Source: Phaeoceros laevis (lineage: Eukaryota > Anthocerotophyta > Anthocerotopsida > Notothyladales). From it: DNA of 33,234 nt. A model generated the notes under the pieces. It was not told the DNA's origin and searched no databases. It was given only the letters and a program-made list of their open reading frames with translations. Shown in pieces: positions 1 through 19,220 of the stretch. The position numbers and the translations under genes were made by a program. Numbering within the stretch: the stretch's first letter is position 1; every line of letters starts with the position of its first letter. The stretch spans positions 1-33,234 of the forward strand of contig JBNGIQ010008573.1 in the NCBI GenBank assembly GCA_049999765.1, given 5' to 3'.

Positions 1-1
1 T

Positions 2-169
2 CCACCACCTGAGAAATCCCCTCCACCTCCCTATGTCTACCCGTCTCCTCCACCACCTGAAAAGTCTCCTCCCCCTCCCTATGTCTACCCGTCACCTCCT
101 CCTCCAGAGATATCCCCATCTCCTTCCAGCTATGTTTATCCGGATGGTTTTCGGTTTCATGACTGGTAG
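2..169 (+). CDS. Extensin-like hydroxyproline-rich cell-wall protein, C-terminal part
   Basis: Frame 2 is open from the window edge to a TAG at 167-169 and gives 55 residues, so the gene is cut at its 5' end. The peptide is built of near-identical units of the type PPPPEKSPPPPYVYPS followed by a short tail ending GFRFHDW. SPPPP blocks are the hydroxylation and arabinosylation sites of extensins, and YVY is the tyrosine motif cross-linked in the wall; both are established for the family. The first two units are almost identical in DNA as well, while the last is degenerate (EISPSPSS). A secretory signal would lie upstream, outside the window. The Pro-rich repeat in one frame makes a shadow reading frame in another, which is not real. 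It could equally be called a proline-rich or LRR-extensin tail, because only the C-terminus is visible. Confidence 0.8.
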   Translation, partial: PPPEKSPPPPYVYPSPPPPEKSPPPPYVYPSPPPPEISPSPSSYVYPDGFRFHDW

Positions 170-1196
170 GTTTTTGGAGAGGCGTGTGATGGAATCTTAC
201 TATCGTGCACGGTTCCACCATATTAATGGGTAATATGTGAAAGCAAGCCCGGGATTGGAACTCTGTTAAGCTGTAAAGTCATCCTAAAAATGTGTTGTTT
301 GAAGAGTAGTGGTAGGCCTGGTAAATAATGGACGTAGTCCTGGCGCACCTGGCCCTACCAGGGCAGGATCGCAGATTACTTGCACTGGCCAGAACCTCTT
401 TGGGTTTCCCGACTTTTTGCGAGGGCGGGATGCCAAGCGCTGCGTTACAGGCACTCGTCGTGGAAGAAAGTTTGGAGGAAGGTGCTTAGGCTATGTCGTA
501 GATGCTTTTGAGGTTGAACTTTGGTTGAAGTTGTAAGCTTTTAATTTGCTTGGTTTTAAAGGGCATATACTGGCGGTATGTGTTTGTCCCTGGAGCCTGC
601 GGGCTCCTTGTGCTTGATCTGACTCCAAATTGTTAGGCGATGTGTGTAGGAACGATTTCCTTGTGCTTAAGAGCCTTGAGCGAGTAAGCAGGTCACTCAA
701 GCTTACAAAACGAAACGATATTCTGTTGCTTCAAATGACGCAAGGAGAGGCTGTCTCCGCGGTGAACCGAGTCTGGCGTACCGAGTCTGGCGTGTGGTTG
801 CGGGTAGTAGTGTGAAGGAAAAGGGCCTTGGCGGTAAATTGTGGAAAGATCTTTGGCAGGGCGAGGTCCCAGACTGTGTCCAGGAAGGCCTTGGAAGTTG
901 AAAAGAGGGAAGGGAGAGAGTTTCCCGTCACCTGCAGCCTCGACAAATTCCGACGGGAAGCAGCCGGGCCATTTGTCTCAATGGGCATAGGAAAAATGTA
1001 GGTCTACCTGATCTTGACGGCGCAGTCACCCAAATTTGAACAATCGTCTCGACAGCTCCAAGTATGGCCCTTTTTGGTGGGATGTCACCTTCACGCTCCG
1101 AGCCACTTGTTCTGCCTACAGCTACAAATGTAGGCGATTTTAGCAACACAGTGATTCAGAGGCTGCAATGCCAATGCCCAGTCATTGCAATTGCAT
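170..1196. other. Intergenic stretch, no gene recognised
   Basis: About 1 kb between the extensin stop and the receptor-kinase pseudogene. The first part is presumably the extensin 3' UTR. Short reading frames on both strands show no recognisable domain and no conserved splice pattern. The only structure seen is a short direct repeat (ACCGAGTCTGGCGT twice) near 765-795. Confidence 0.5.
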
Positions 1197-4052
1197 GCTC
1201 TGGGCGCTGCTTTGCTGCTGCTGGGAGCGAGCTTGTGTTCCATCAACGATGCTACAGTAGCGGAAAGTGCGTGCCCACATCGGACTTTGCCTGTCAGGAA
1301 CAGAATCGAAGCTCATGATGTGAACATTGGCTGAGAAGTTTGCTTGTAAAGATTGATGCATATGCAGATGCTTTGGTAAATTGCCCCGCTGGCCAGGCCT
1401 TGGGGGAGTTGCAAGCTGCTTGCCGAAACGCCAGCTTAAGCTTCCCGACGTGGGTGAGCGGGACCGATCCGTGTGAAACGCCGACATGGCAGTATGTGAC
1501 TTGCGACACGCAGGGGCGGGTGGTAGGACTGTAAGTGACCAAATTTTTCATTTGATATATGGTTGCTGATGAGTACTAACTAGTGCCCAGTTGGCAGAGC
1601 AATTTGCAGGTGCTGCTTAGCATACGCAAGCGCTTACAAGTGCACTCCTTCGGTTTGAATTCTATTGGGTGATGTGTGCTAAACTCGGCTGTCTGTCAGA
1701 AACGTTTACAAGCAATGTGGGTATCCAAGGCACCCTCCCTCAAGCGATCGGTAGGCTGACCAGTCTTCAGGTCCTGGACATCAGCAATTCCGATAACAAG
1801 ACTCTCGTACAAAACATGTTTTCAAGATCTAGAGGGGGCCTTGCCTATCTCACTAATTGACATCCTTGAGAAGCCTGTAAGATGTTTACAACCATGTGTA
1901 CTCATGAATGTGGTTGTTGAACATCTTCGGAAATTGATGCATACATGCACACGGAGTCCTGCTGTAGCAACTTGAGTCACAACTCGTGGGACTCCCCAAT
2001 TCCTTCAGAGGTTGGAGTGCTCCGTAATCTCGAAGAACTGTAAGATTCAAGGCACTTCCATTTGCTTGTTAGATATTGAGGTTCAGGCAGGTGAACGTAC
2101 AATCATCCATATTTGACCTATTTCCACGGTGCAGACGCATCTCCGAGGCTAAGATAACGCCGGGAAGCGTACCATCCCAATTGTTCACCCTTCTCAAGCT
2201 TCGAACCCTGTACGTATCTAGAACACTGGTTTCCAAATAGCACTTGTAGTCCTGGGCAGTGTTGCATACATATGTGCCACCTTCAAACTCAGAGACCTGT
2301 CACCGTTCTGTGGCTGCTGACCGTGATCACTTGCAGGCAGGTGTACACCAAGTCTTGGGCACTTGACAACTCGGAGCTAAATTACCATGTGACAGATTGC
2401 TTGAAGAACTGTAAGCAATTTTACTGCTTCAGGCATGCCTGCGGGCGATTGCAGACCTAGCGAGGTCTAAATGTTTTGGGGCGGGCTCTGAATCCAGGTC
2501 GTTGGCCGGTACCAAAGTCAGCACAACCATCCCTGCGGATTTCGCAGAAAAGCTGCTTCGTTTCTGGTTTTTGTAAGTTGCTCGGTTTAGGTTGCTTGTT
2601 GGACCCTGGGAAAGCTCCGTTCGTACGTAAGATTTCCAGAGCGTTGCCGAATCAGTTGGTGCAGAAATCTGCATGACTGTTCTATTTACGGTGCTCTCCC
2701 TGACGGGTAAGTTAGGGTAAGTTCTCCAGTTTCAGTAGCTTTACTCCAGTTTACTGTGACGTTATATGATGCACTCCTTTCACCTTTGGTTTTCACATTT
2801 TGTAGCTGGCCTGCAGATTCTGGTATATGAATACATGATAAATGGAAATCTGCATGCTCATCTCCTTAGCTGGCCTGCAGATTCTGGTATATGAATACAT
2901 GATAAATGGAAATCTGCATGCTCATCTCCTTGGTAAGTGCTTTCTCCCCTGTTCTCGGTTGCTAACATTCTGCTGAACTGACCTACTGGATGCTACACAA
3001 CCTGGTCATTATTCAGGAAAGGTTACCACCACTCCACTCCACTGGTACAAGAGAATGGAGATAGCTGTTGGAGTTGCGCAAGATTTAGCATACCTGCACT
3101 ACTATGCTGTAAACAACACGGATATAAATTTCTCCCTCTCCTCCTATCCTCGGTAGAACAGGATACTCTTTTTCCCTTGAGATGGTCATTGTGGACTAGT
3201 GTCCTCTCTGGTGTGCAGTAACCGCCAGTCATTCATAGGGATGTGAGGCCAAGTAACATTCTGCTGGATGACAATATGGTGGCCAAGATTGCTGATGTTG
3301 GCATCTCAAAAGCCAAGACAGAATTCGACACCCATGTCTCAACCAAGCCAGCTGGTACTGCCGGGTGAGTGTCCCTCACTACTGGCTGCCACCTCCCAGT
3401 GCTTCCCTCCTAGGTAGCTCCTCCTCTTACAGCAATGTCCTCGTACATTTGGTGATCCATCCAGGTACTTGGACCCTGAGAAGGCGGCTCACCACAGCAA
3501 GCGACGTTTATGCTTATGGAGTTGTTCTACTGGAACTTGTCACTGGGCAGGAGGCTATTGACCTTAAAAGGGTGGAGGAAATCAACCTGATTGCATGGGT
3601 AAGTAGGAATCAAGGCTGCATCAGGTCTGTGCAGCCATTTCGTTTCTTACAGGTTAAGAAAGGTTCAGAACTAGTGGTATCGAGGCTGTCATCGACCCAC
3701 TCCTAGACTACAAGTGCCCCAAGGAACACTGCTATGCGTATGACAGGCCTTGCCCTCCAATGTGCTGCATCCAACAAAGGACGAGAGACCCAACATGAAG
3801 GTGCACCGCTCAGTCTCAACATGGGACAATGCTCTAGCTACTCAACCTAGTGCATCATGTGGGGAGATATCTTCTGGTGACACTTACCCACATTACGCTG
3901 CTATCTATATGCAGGTTCTTCTGGCCACTTTGGAACCTTATTTGACTCTGTATGTGCACCACATGGTGCCTCCAAAACCCAAGTACGGGTCACGAAGGTC
4001 CAAGGCGGATGGCTGTACCTCCGGAAGTGATACCCAAGAGTATCCCGACTGA
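1197..4052 (+). pseudogene. Decayed LRR receptor-like kinase, paralog of the gene at 7320-11671
   Basis: Exon remnants line up in order with the intact paralog downstream. They are a signal-peptide remnant (from 1197, LCSINDATVAE), the LRR N-cap (about 1399-1530, WVSGTDPCETPTWQYVTC), LRR exons (1968-2039, 2135-2209 and degenerate ones to about 2690), then kinase exons (2880-2931, 3017-3108, 3219-3364, 3472-3597, 3652-3798, 3915-4052). Lesions seen: no in-frame ATG for the signal peptide; a 1-nt frameshift and a stop in the third exon; loss of everything equivalent to paralog exons 9-15 (last LRRs, Cys-rich region, membrane span, kinase N-lobe with P-loop and Lys); TAA where the paralog has GAG at the start of the HRD exon (3219); HRDVR instead of HRDVK; DVG instead of DFG; an 11-nt deletion at about 3476; and a 1-nt deletion at about 3660. 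Homology continues past the TGA at 4050-4052, so that stop is also off frame. It cannot encode a working kinase. Confidence 0.88.
2803..2930 (+). repeat. Perfect 64-bp tandem duplication of a kinase exon
   Basis: Positions 2803-2866 and 2867-2930 are identical. The unit holds the splice acceptor (GGCCTGCAG) and the exon encoding ILVYEYMINGNLHAHLL. Only the second copy is followed by a donor (GGTAAGTG). The length, 64, is not a multiple of three. The lack of any difference between copies suggests a recent event within the pseudogene. Confidence 0.95.
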
Positions 4053-4499
4053 CCCGTCCGTGGAAGGGGCCACCGTTGCCTTGTTGCCAATACCTTTGGA
4101 CCCAAGATAAACTAGTGGGCAGGAGACCATGTCGTTGTGTGTGGGCAAAAGTGACACATATGTCTTGAATAAATACAGTTGCTTTGTGTAACTTGCTGTT
4201 TCCAAGGTTGCGGCATGTACATCCTGGAAACAACTGGTTTGATGAATTCATCAACCACATACAGGACATAGGTTGATGGTAGTGCGCCATTTCGGTCTAC
4301 ACATCATAAGACTGGATTGATGAGTTTAGCAATGAAGTAGCCGAAGGAGGCTAGGAACAGGGTGGAGGAGAGATCTGGCGAGACACTGTGACAAGTAGGT
4401 TTCTTCCTTCTAGTAGCATGTACATGCTTAATGGTATCTGTCGAATGTAAATACCATTGTAATGAAATCATTCGCCAGATTCCAAGTGGAGTAATTTTA
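4053..4499. other. 3' tail of the pseudogene and spacer
   Basis: Positions up to about 4095 still resemble the last coding bases of the intact paralog (CCGTGGAA..GCTACCG block near 11610-11650). The rest is spacer between two convergent units, the pseudogene on plus and the SOUL gene on minus. No other gene was seen. Confidence 0.5.
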
Positions 4500-5415
4500 T
4501 CATGTAGTTGAATCTGCCAAGTCTGGTGGGTGACAGTCATCTCTTTTTGTGTCTATTAACATCCAGACTTCACTATGGCTTGAAGAGCTCCCTAATGAGG
4601 CAGTACTGTACTGAGCGATTATGTACTCGTCCCCACCAGTAACAAGTTCCTTGTCAACGATATTCGCCCATGGTGTTCCTCTCAGACTATCTGCTAGATG
4701 TGCAGCCTCCTGAGCAACAGTCGCATCTCGTGCGGGTCCTTCAAATGTCCTCACAGCAACACACTGCTTCTGCCACCATTCTAACTGGAAACCCTGCGGG
4801 GGCTTCACCACGGGCTCAGAACTACCGGGCAAGTAAAGCCGAACGGAGAAAGTTGTAGCGCAAAATGGGCCATCTGACGGCCGAATCCCTGTGATGAGAG
4901 GCTCGGTGCTCGGGAGGAAGGTCGGCCACCAGTCTGACAACCTGCGGTACCAAAGACATCAACGGGATTTGGGCCACTCTGTCAATACACCACGATTCCC
5001 ATGCAATCTGTGGATGAACACGCAAAAAGATCGAAGTGCGCTGGGCTCGACAACCCGATCAACTCGTGAAAGCGAAATTGAAACCAACACCATAGATTCT
5101 ACAAGGAATCTCGTCACAAAGAGCTTGTTGCAATTGACGCCTGTGCAAATTGATGAAGAAGGGAATTCAAGAGCAGGGATTAGGTGCCACTTACTCTTGA
5201 GCACCGAACTCAGTGGCCCTGACAAAGCTGATGTCCTCCACTGCTGGAGCCCCAACCCACAATGCGCTGTCGTATCGCCGAATCTCAAACTGCCGTTCTT
5301 GCTGGAGGTGCACGACTGCGAAGGCGGGAGATTCAGAAGGAGAGGATGAAGTTGAAGTGCAGAAGGGTAAACTGAGTTGGATCGTGAGAAGAAACGCGAA
5401 GCACAATGCACCCAT
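4500..5415 (-). CDS. SOUL-family heme-binding protein, secretory form
   Basis: Two minus-strand exons, 5415-5195 and 4941-4500, join in phase (CAA GA | G TTG) to give 220 aa; the intron is 253 nt with GTAAGT and GCAG borders. Residues 1 to about 22 (MGALCFAFLLTIQLSLPF) are a signal peptide. The first exon then has the SOUL opening, VVHLQQERQFEIRRYDSALW, followed by SFVRATEFG. The second exon carries PSTEPLITGI, matching the family block MTAPVITxV, then GPFCATTFSVRLYLP, CVAVRTFEGPA, GTPWAN and EYIIAQYSTA..SEVWMLI. SOUL/p22HBP proteins bind heme or other tetrapyrroles; the signal peptide suggests an ER, vacuolar or extracellular form. The helix between the exons is a few residues shorter than usual, so another small exon in the intron is possible. 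The ATG at 5413-5415 is the first in frame before the signal sequence. Confidence 0.82.
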
Positions 5416-5460
5416 TGCGGACACTACTGGAGCTGTTGCACGGGAGACGAGAACGAAGAC

Positions 5461-5530
5461 ACCAACAGCTAGGCTTACGTGGCAGCGCCATATCCACCAA
5501 CAGCTAGGCTTACGTGGCCGCGCCTTAACC
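5461..5530. repeat. 35-bp direct tandem repeat, two copies
   Basis: The block starting ACCAACAGCTAGGCTTACGT is repeated at 5461 and 5496, with a few mismatches at the end of each unit. It lies just upstream of the SOUL gene ATG, so it may sit in its promoter. No function is evident. Confidence 0.85.
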
Positions 5531-6732
5531 TCTTGAGGAATTCCCCGTTTTTCATGGTTTGCAGTTCAGGCAAACCATGCCATGTCACGCATACGACGGG
5601 ATATGTATGTATGTATTGCTTTACATCCGAGCATCCGAGCGAGCGACCCCTACTCCCCTGCTGGGATGGGGTTCTGTCATTTAGCAATGTGCACAGCTCC
5701 GAAAGGAAGGATATATTCCAGCTTTGGGTAAAATATGAGTGGGCAACAAATGAATGCAATGAGTGTGTCACCATCAATAGTAGTGTTCCAAACACCCATA
5801 AAAGGCGTCCAAGCACCCACAAGCATTCACAAAGCACCCACAAGCACACAATGGAGCTTTTTCTTCTTCGAGGCGCGGTCCAAAGTTCTCCAAACCCAGT
5901 ATTAGGGATGACAAAACTTGCTTATGCCAGGACCTATTTACATGTTACATGCACCATTGTTTCCGCTTGTTGTGAAGCCCTCACCTTCTTCGAATCTCGT
6001 GCAATTTGATCTTAGTTCTTTGTTAGACCTTGTTATGTTAAATCTTCAAGTTGTTGCTAACATAATAAGGTCTAATTACGAACTAAGACAAAAGTTCGAT
6101 CAAGATCCTGAATTTGTTTGGTGCAGCTTGGACTCTGAAGTCATATTTCATCACACATTCTTGGTGGTCCTAGTGGTAGTAATGAACACAAAGAAATTCT
6201 TCTGATTTCGTCACAAAATAAATATGTTGCCCAGAAGGTGCGATGACAACCTCTCTCGTACAAGTGTACCTTGGGGTCAAGACCTTAAGTAGGGACATCT
6301 TGACATTTTTTGGCCATACATGTTTTTACTTCAGCAATGATAAAATCCACACATGGCTAAATCCACACATGGCTGTAAGAAATGGCCATGGGACATTTTG
6401 ACATTGTCCAACTTCGCCCCATCCTTCTATAGCTCTATGTCCGACTTGTTTTAATGCCAAAGTCGCCAAAGTCTAGAAGATCTGACTCTGATTTTCCTAG
6501 AACCTCCTCCACAAAGTCATCTATAGCACGTTCATTTAGCTTCATAGTCCCATAGCGCCCACAATGTTTGCAGTGTGGTGCAAAGCAACACTAAATTCTC
6601 CTATGCATTGCTCCTACTAGTTTGCATTCGGGTCTGCACTTGCCCTAAATCCGGTTGGCAAATGATGCTAGACAGTTGATGATGCCTATGCTTCACAGTG
6701 ATACTCTAAGATCACGGCGTGCGGACTTCGGA

Positions 6733-6855
6733 CCCAACAAGCACGTTTAGTAGTAGTAAGGTGATTATGGTGTTTAGCCGACTGCACATGGGAATCGAAC
6801 ACCCCGTCACGTATTTCAACCGGCGACCGGGAGCCCCCAACAAGCACGTTTAGTA
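6733..6855. repeat. 20-bp perfect direct repeats flanking an 83-bp segment
   Basis: CCCAACAAGCACGTTTAGTA occurs at 6733-6752 and again at 6836-6855. The segment between them has no visible coding capacity. The pattern could be a small duplication or the footprint of an insertion. Confidence 0.8.
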
Positions 6856-7319
6856 AGCTTCTTCTTCTTCGTCAGCACGCCCTGGTGTCAAAGCAATTTC
6901 ATCTTCATCATCTATCTACACTGTCAAGCCTGCTGAGTGTGAAACGGAATTATGTATGGTCGAGGACTCGAGGAACCGGAAGTCTGACATCTGACAGTCG
7001 TTGGAGAGAGGCACAGCATCAATCCATCAATCACTTCCTTGACCGAGGATTACGACGGTCAATCCAATCCAATCTCGCTTTGCTCAAACATGGTTGAGTG
7101 GGTACGCCCACGTGCTGGGAATCCCAAGCGGGTTTGGTGCGCTTTGCCCGGACAGCGACTAACGACCTTCCTGACTCTGCCCAGCGCTGTTGTGTCGACA
7201 GCCCTATGTTTCCGCAAGCGTCGTGAAATTTCACTCAGCCGGCACCACTGTCTCTGGACCCTCAGCTCGCGGGGCCTCACATCCACATCGATGCCATTAC
7301 CTGTTCCTCAAGCGAGGCG

Positions 7320-11671
<4,352 letters not shown>

Positions 11672-12060
11672 GCTGCCGGACCTAATAAGTGCAACCTGGT
11701 TAGGCGGCCTGTATCATAGGAGGTGCTAATGGCCTCGCCCCACCTACCATTTCTTGCTTAGACAGAAACATCCATGTAATTTAATTTCACTGCGTCCATT
11801 CTAGTGAAATCCAAGCCGGTACCTATCATCGTCATACCATCAAACCTCAACTGCAGCCCGTGCACACCAGATAGGGAAGGCCCCTCCAAAACCACCAAGT
11901 GGCAGTTGAATTAGAAAGCGTGTCTTTCGAAGGCACTGCCAGATCGCTCCGACGGCAACTCCATCTCCAGCGCCAGAGGTGGCGGGCGGAAAAGCTAGCT
12001 AGCTCCTCTCTTTCCTCCTCCTGCCGACATGCCGTCCGGTGCAGCAGTCCTCTTGCGCGC
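11672..12060. other. Spacer between receptor kinase and ankyrin-like gene
   Basis: Holds the 3' UTR of the upstream gene, with a possible poly(A) region near 11775-11785 (TGTAATTTAATTT), and the promoter and leader of the next gene. The downstream frame stays open back to 11899 without an ATG, so the leader is purine- and GC-rich but not clearly coding. Confidence 0.45.
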
Positions 12061-14079
12061 ATGGGGAACTGCCGCTCCTCCCCCTGCCTCCCCTTCTGGC
12101 CCTTCCTGCCGCGGGACGCCCCGCCTCCGACCGCGCAGCAGGAGCAGCAGCAGCAGCAGAACGGTGAAGAGGAAGAAGAAGAAGAGGAGCATGGCGGCGG
12201 GTCGGGGCGCAAGCAGGGCTGGCGCAAGTTCGATTTCCAACTCCGAGGCAGGAGCTTCAGCGTGCAGCTCCCGAAGTGGTGCCGGCAGGCGGAATCCGGC
12301 GACCACAAGCTGGCGGTGTTCGAAGGGTCCGGCGAGGAGGCTCGCCACTTCACGCGCGCGGTGGTGGACCTCCTCCAGTTCGAGCACCCCGACCTCTCCT
12401 TCTTCCCGGTGCTCGACTCCTCCCGGCTGGTGGTGGGCGTCGCGGCCGGCTCCCGCTCCGACAACGCCGCGGCCTACTTCATCCCGCAGCTGGACACGGC
12501 GCAGATGCGGTTCGGGCTGGACCAGCAGTGGGTGCACTCCAGCTCCGGCCAGCTCTACGTCTACCACACCAGCCAGGGGTTCGGCCATGGCCGGGGCGAC
12601 CGCCAGTTCTGCCCCGACCTGGCCGTCACGGACTACGAGGAGACGCTGGCGGCGTCCCGGGAGATGGTGCTCACCCCCGGCGACGAGCTGGCCTACTACG
12701 ACCTGCCCATGATGCTGGCGCTGGAGGTGATGGCGGAGGGGGACGACCGCGCCGACGTCGACCGCAAGTGCCGCGACATGGTGGAGACAGGCGCCGCCAG
12801 CACCGCCGTCGCCTTCTTCGTCTGGAACGCGCAGGGTCCGCCCAGAGAGCTCGACGGCACCGTCAAGGTGTACTACTGCGACTCGGGCGAGGTGGCGGTG
12901 GAGGAGCATCGCCGCCCGCGGTTCCTGCAGCTCGACCGCGTGCACCCGGGGCTGCGCCTCTACCTTTCTGCGCTGCCCGAGTACACCTGGCCCTCGGAGG
13001 AGCGCCCCCAGATCAAGACGGGCCACTGGCAGACGCTGCTGAGCACCTGCTGCGACGCCAGCGACCCGGAGATGGTGAAGGAGGCCATCAACTACGTGGG
13101 CTCGCTCAACTTGCAGGACAGCACCGGCAGGCTGGGCATCGTGGAGGCCGCCAAGGCCGGTGACGTCGACCTCGTCGAGTACATGGTCAAGCACGGCGCG
13201 CAGATCGATCGAGAAGGTATGTTTCCGCACACATGATGAATTCGAATCGTGTTTCTTGAGCGAATCGTGAATTCGTCGATACATCGAATTCCAGACGGGG
13301 AGGGGATTTACGCCTACCTCGGAGCCAGAGCGCACCAGCAGGCCGACGTCTGTGCGTGGCTGGAGGAGCGTGGGTGCAAGTTGAATCCGCAGACCTCGTT
13401 GGACCAGGCGATTCGGAGTGGGAGAACGAGGCTGGTCGAGTACCTTTTGCGCGCTGGCGGAAGTCCGTGCTACGCGGTGAGTTTTTTCTACCTTGGATCG
13501 TGCTTCATGAGGTTTTTGCAAGCTGAATAGATTTGGGTTGGAGCTTGATGTCTGTGGGGTGCATGCGCATACATCGCATTTATGATGATGGAATATGTGA
13601 AGGCCGAGGAGCAAGGTAGCTGGAGTCCAGCGTCGCTGTCCCGGTTTCTGTCCACTGCCATGAGGGTGTCAAATGGGGAGGCGGTGAGAATGCTGCTGGA
13701 CAAAGGGTGCAAGCCAACCGATAACGTGTTGAACCTGAAGCTGTTGTTGAATGTGAAGGCCGGGAATGAGACCAGTGATTGGAGCCCGACATCGCTTTCG
13801 TCCTGCCTCTCCACCGCCGTCAAGGTTTTCAACGAAGAGGCCGTCAGGCTGCTGCTGGACAGAGGCTGTAAGCCCAGCTTGCAGGACCATTACACGGCCG
13901 CCCTGTCGACCGACCCTTCCATCTTCAACCTTCTGTTAGAACACCACTCGCTGTCCGAGGAGGATCTGTCCAACTTGCTGCGGCAGAAGGAAAATCTGGT
14001 CGTGGAAAACCCTCAGCAGGCTGTTGCTGCAACTACTTCGGAATCCTCTTCTTCCGATCCAGTTACTGCTGACTCATGA
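12061..14079 (+). CDS. Probable N-acylated protein with ankyrin-like C-terminal repeats, 604 aa; N-terminal domain unrecognised
   Basis: Three exons, 12061-13216, 13295-13476 and 13603-14079, total 1815 nt in frame. The start MGNCRSSPC fits N-myristoylation at Gly2 with palmitoylation at Cys4 and Cys9, so membrane attachment is inferred. Residues about 26-43 are a Gln run followed by a Glu run. Residues about 55-345 form a globular domain (LRGRSFSVQLPKW, FFPVLDSSRLVVGVAAG, TAVAFFVWNAQGP, LYLSALPEYTWP) that I do not recognise. From about 350 come degenerate ankyrin-type units (EAAKAGDVDLVEYMVKHGA, QAIRSGRTRLVEYLLRAGG, then two copies of a SWSPxSL..EAVRxLLDxGCKP unit) and a Ser-rich tail. The third acceptor (GTGAAG|GCC) is weak, and the same bases recur inside the exon in the second unit, so that junction is the least certain. 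Exon 1 is visibly GC-richer than neighbouring genes. Confidence 0.78.
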
Positions 14080-14377
14080 GTGACTTCATTGTAGCTTCAT
14101 TGTAAATAATTCATCGCAACCCTCACAGGTCAGGTCAGTGGAGCAAATGTCGGGTAACTTGCAAAACCACAAGAAAAGTGGTCTGTTGCAATGTAGTTTC
14201 ACTTCAAGCTCCATGAAGCAACTCCCTAGCTCTCCAAAACTGATACTTAGGGGCCGCATTTTGCAGACGTACCTTCAGGCAAATATACAACCCACAAACT
14301 GGAAGCCACGTATATATTGATGCCATCAGCGTCGTATATTGTTGAGCTACTTCGAAACACGGATTAGGCGCTCCAAC
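14080..14377. other. Spacer between two convergent 3' ends
   Basis: The ankyrin-like gene (plus) and the second receptor kinase (minus) end towards each other here, so the stretch is 3' UTR for both. No gene was seen. Confidence 0.5.

Positions 14378-19220
<4,843 letters not shown>

Larger units (their letters stand above)
5416..7319. other. Intergenic region with short repeats, no gene recognised
   Basis: About 1.9 kb between the SOUL gene start and the receptor kinase start, so it holds both divergent promoters. Reading frames here have no recognisable domain. AT-rich sequence at 5990-6240 and duplicated words near 6345-6372 (AATCCACACATGGCT) suggest old mobile-element debris, without proof. 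Two clearer repeats are listed separately. Confidence 0.5.

Noticed and set aside
33-233. Frame beginning MSTRLLHHLK at the window start
   Set aside because: Shifted reading of the extensin repeat; the real frame is the Pro-rich one ending at 169.
6781-6835. tRNA-like phrase GGGAATCGAAC in the spacer, considered as an antisense tRNA
   Set aside because: No acceptor, D or anticodon stems could be paired around it.
12276-13163. 295-codon plus frame rich in Arg, Gly and Pro
   Set aside because: Third-frame shadow of the same GC-rich exon; its composition is purely a codon-shift effect.
11995-13614. 539-codon open frame on the minus strand opposite the ankyrin-like gene
   Set aside because: It is the antisense shadow of a GC-rich exon. 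The plus frame has a sensible start (MGNC), splice sites and repeat motifs, while the minus frame has biased Arg/His/Val composition and no domain.
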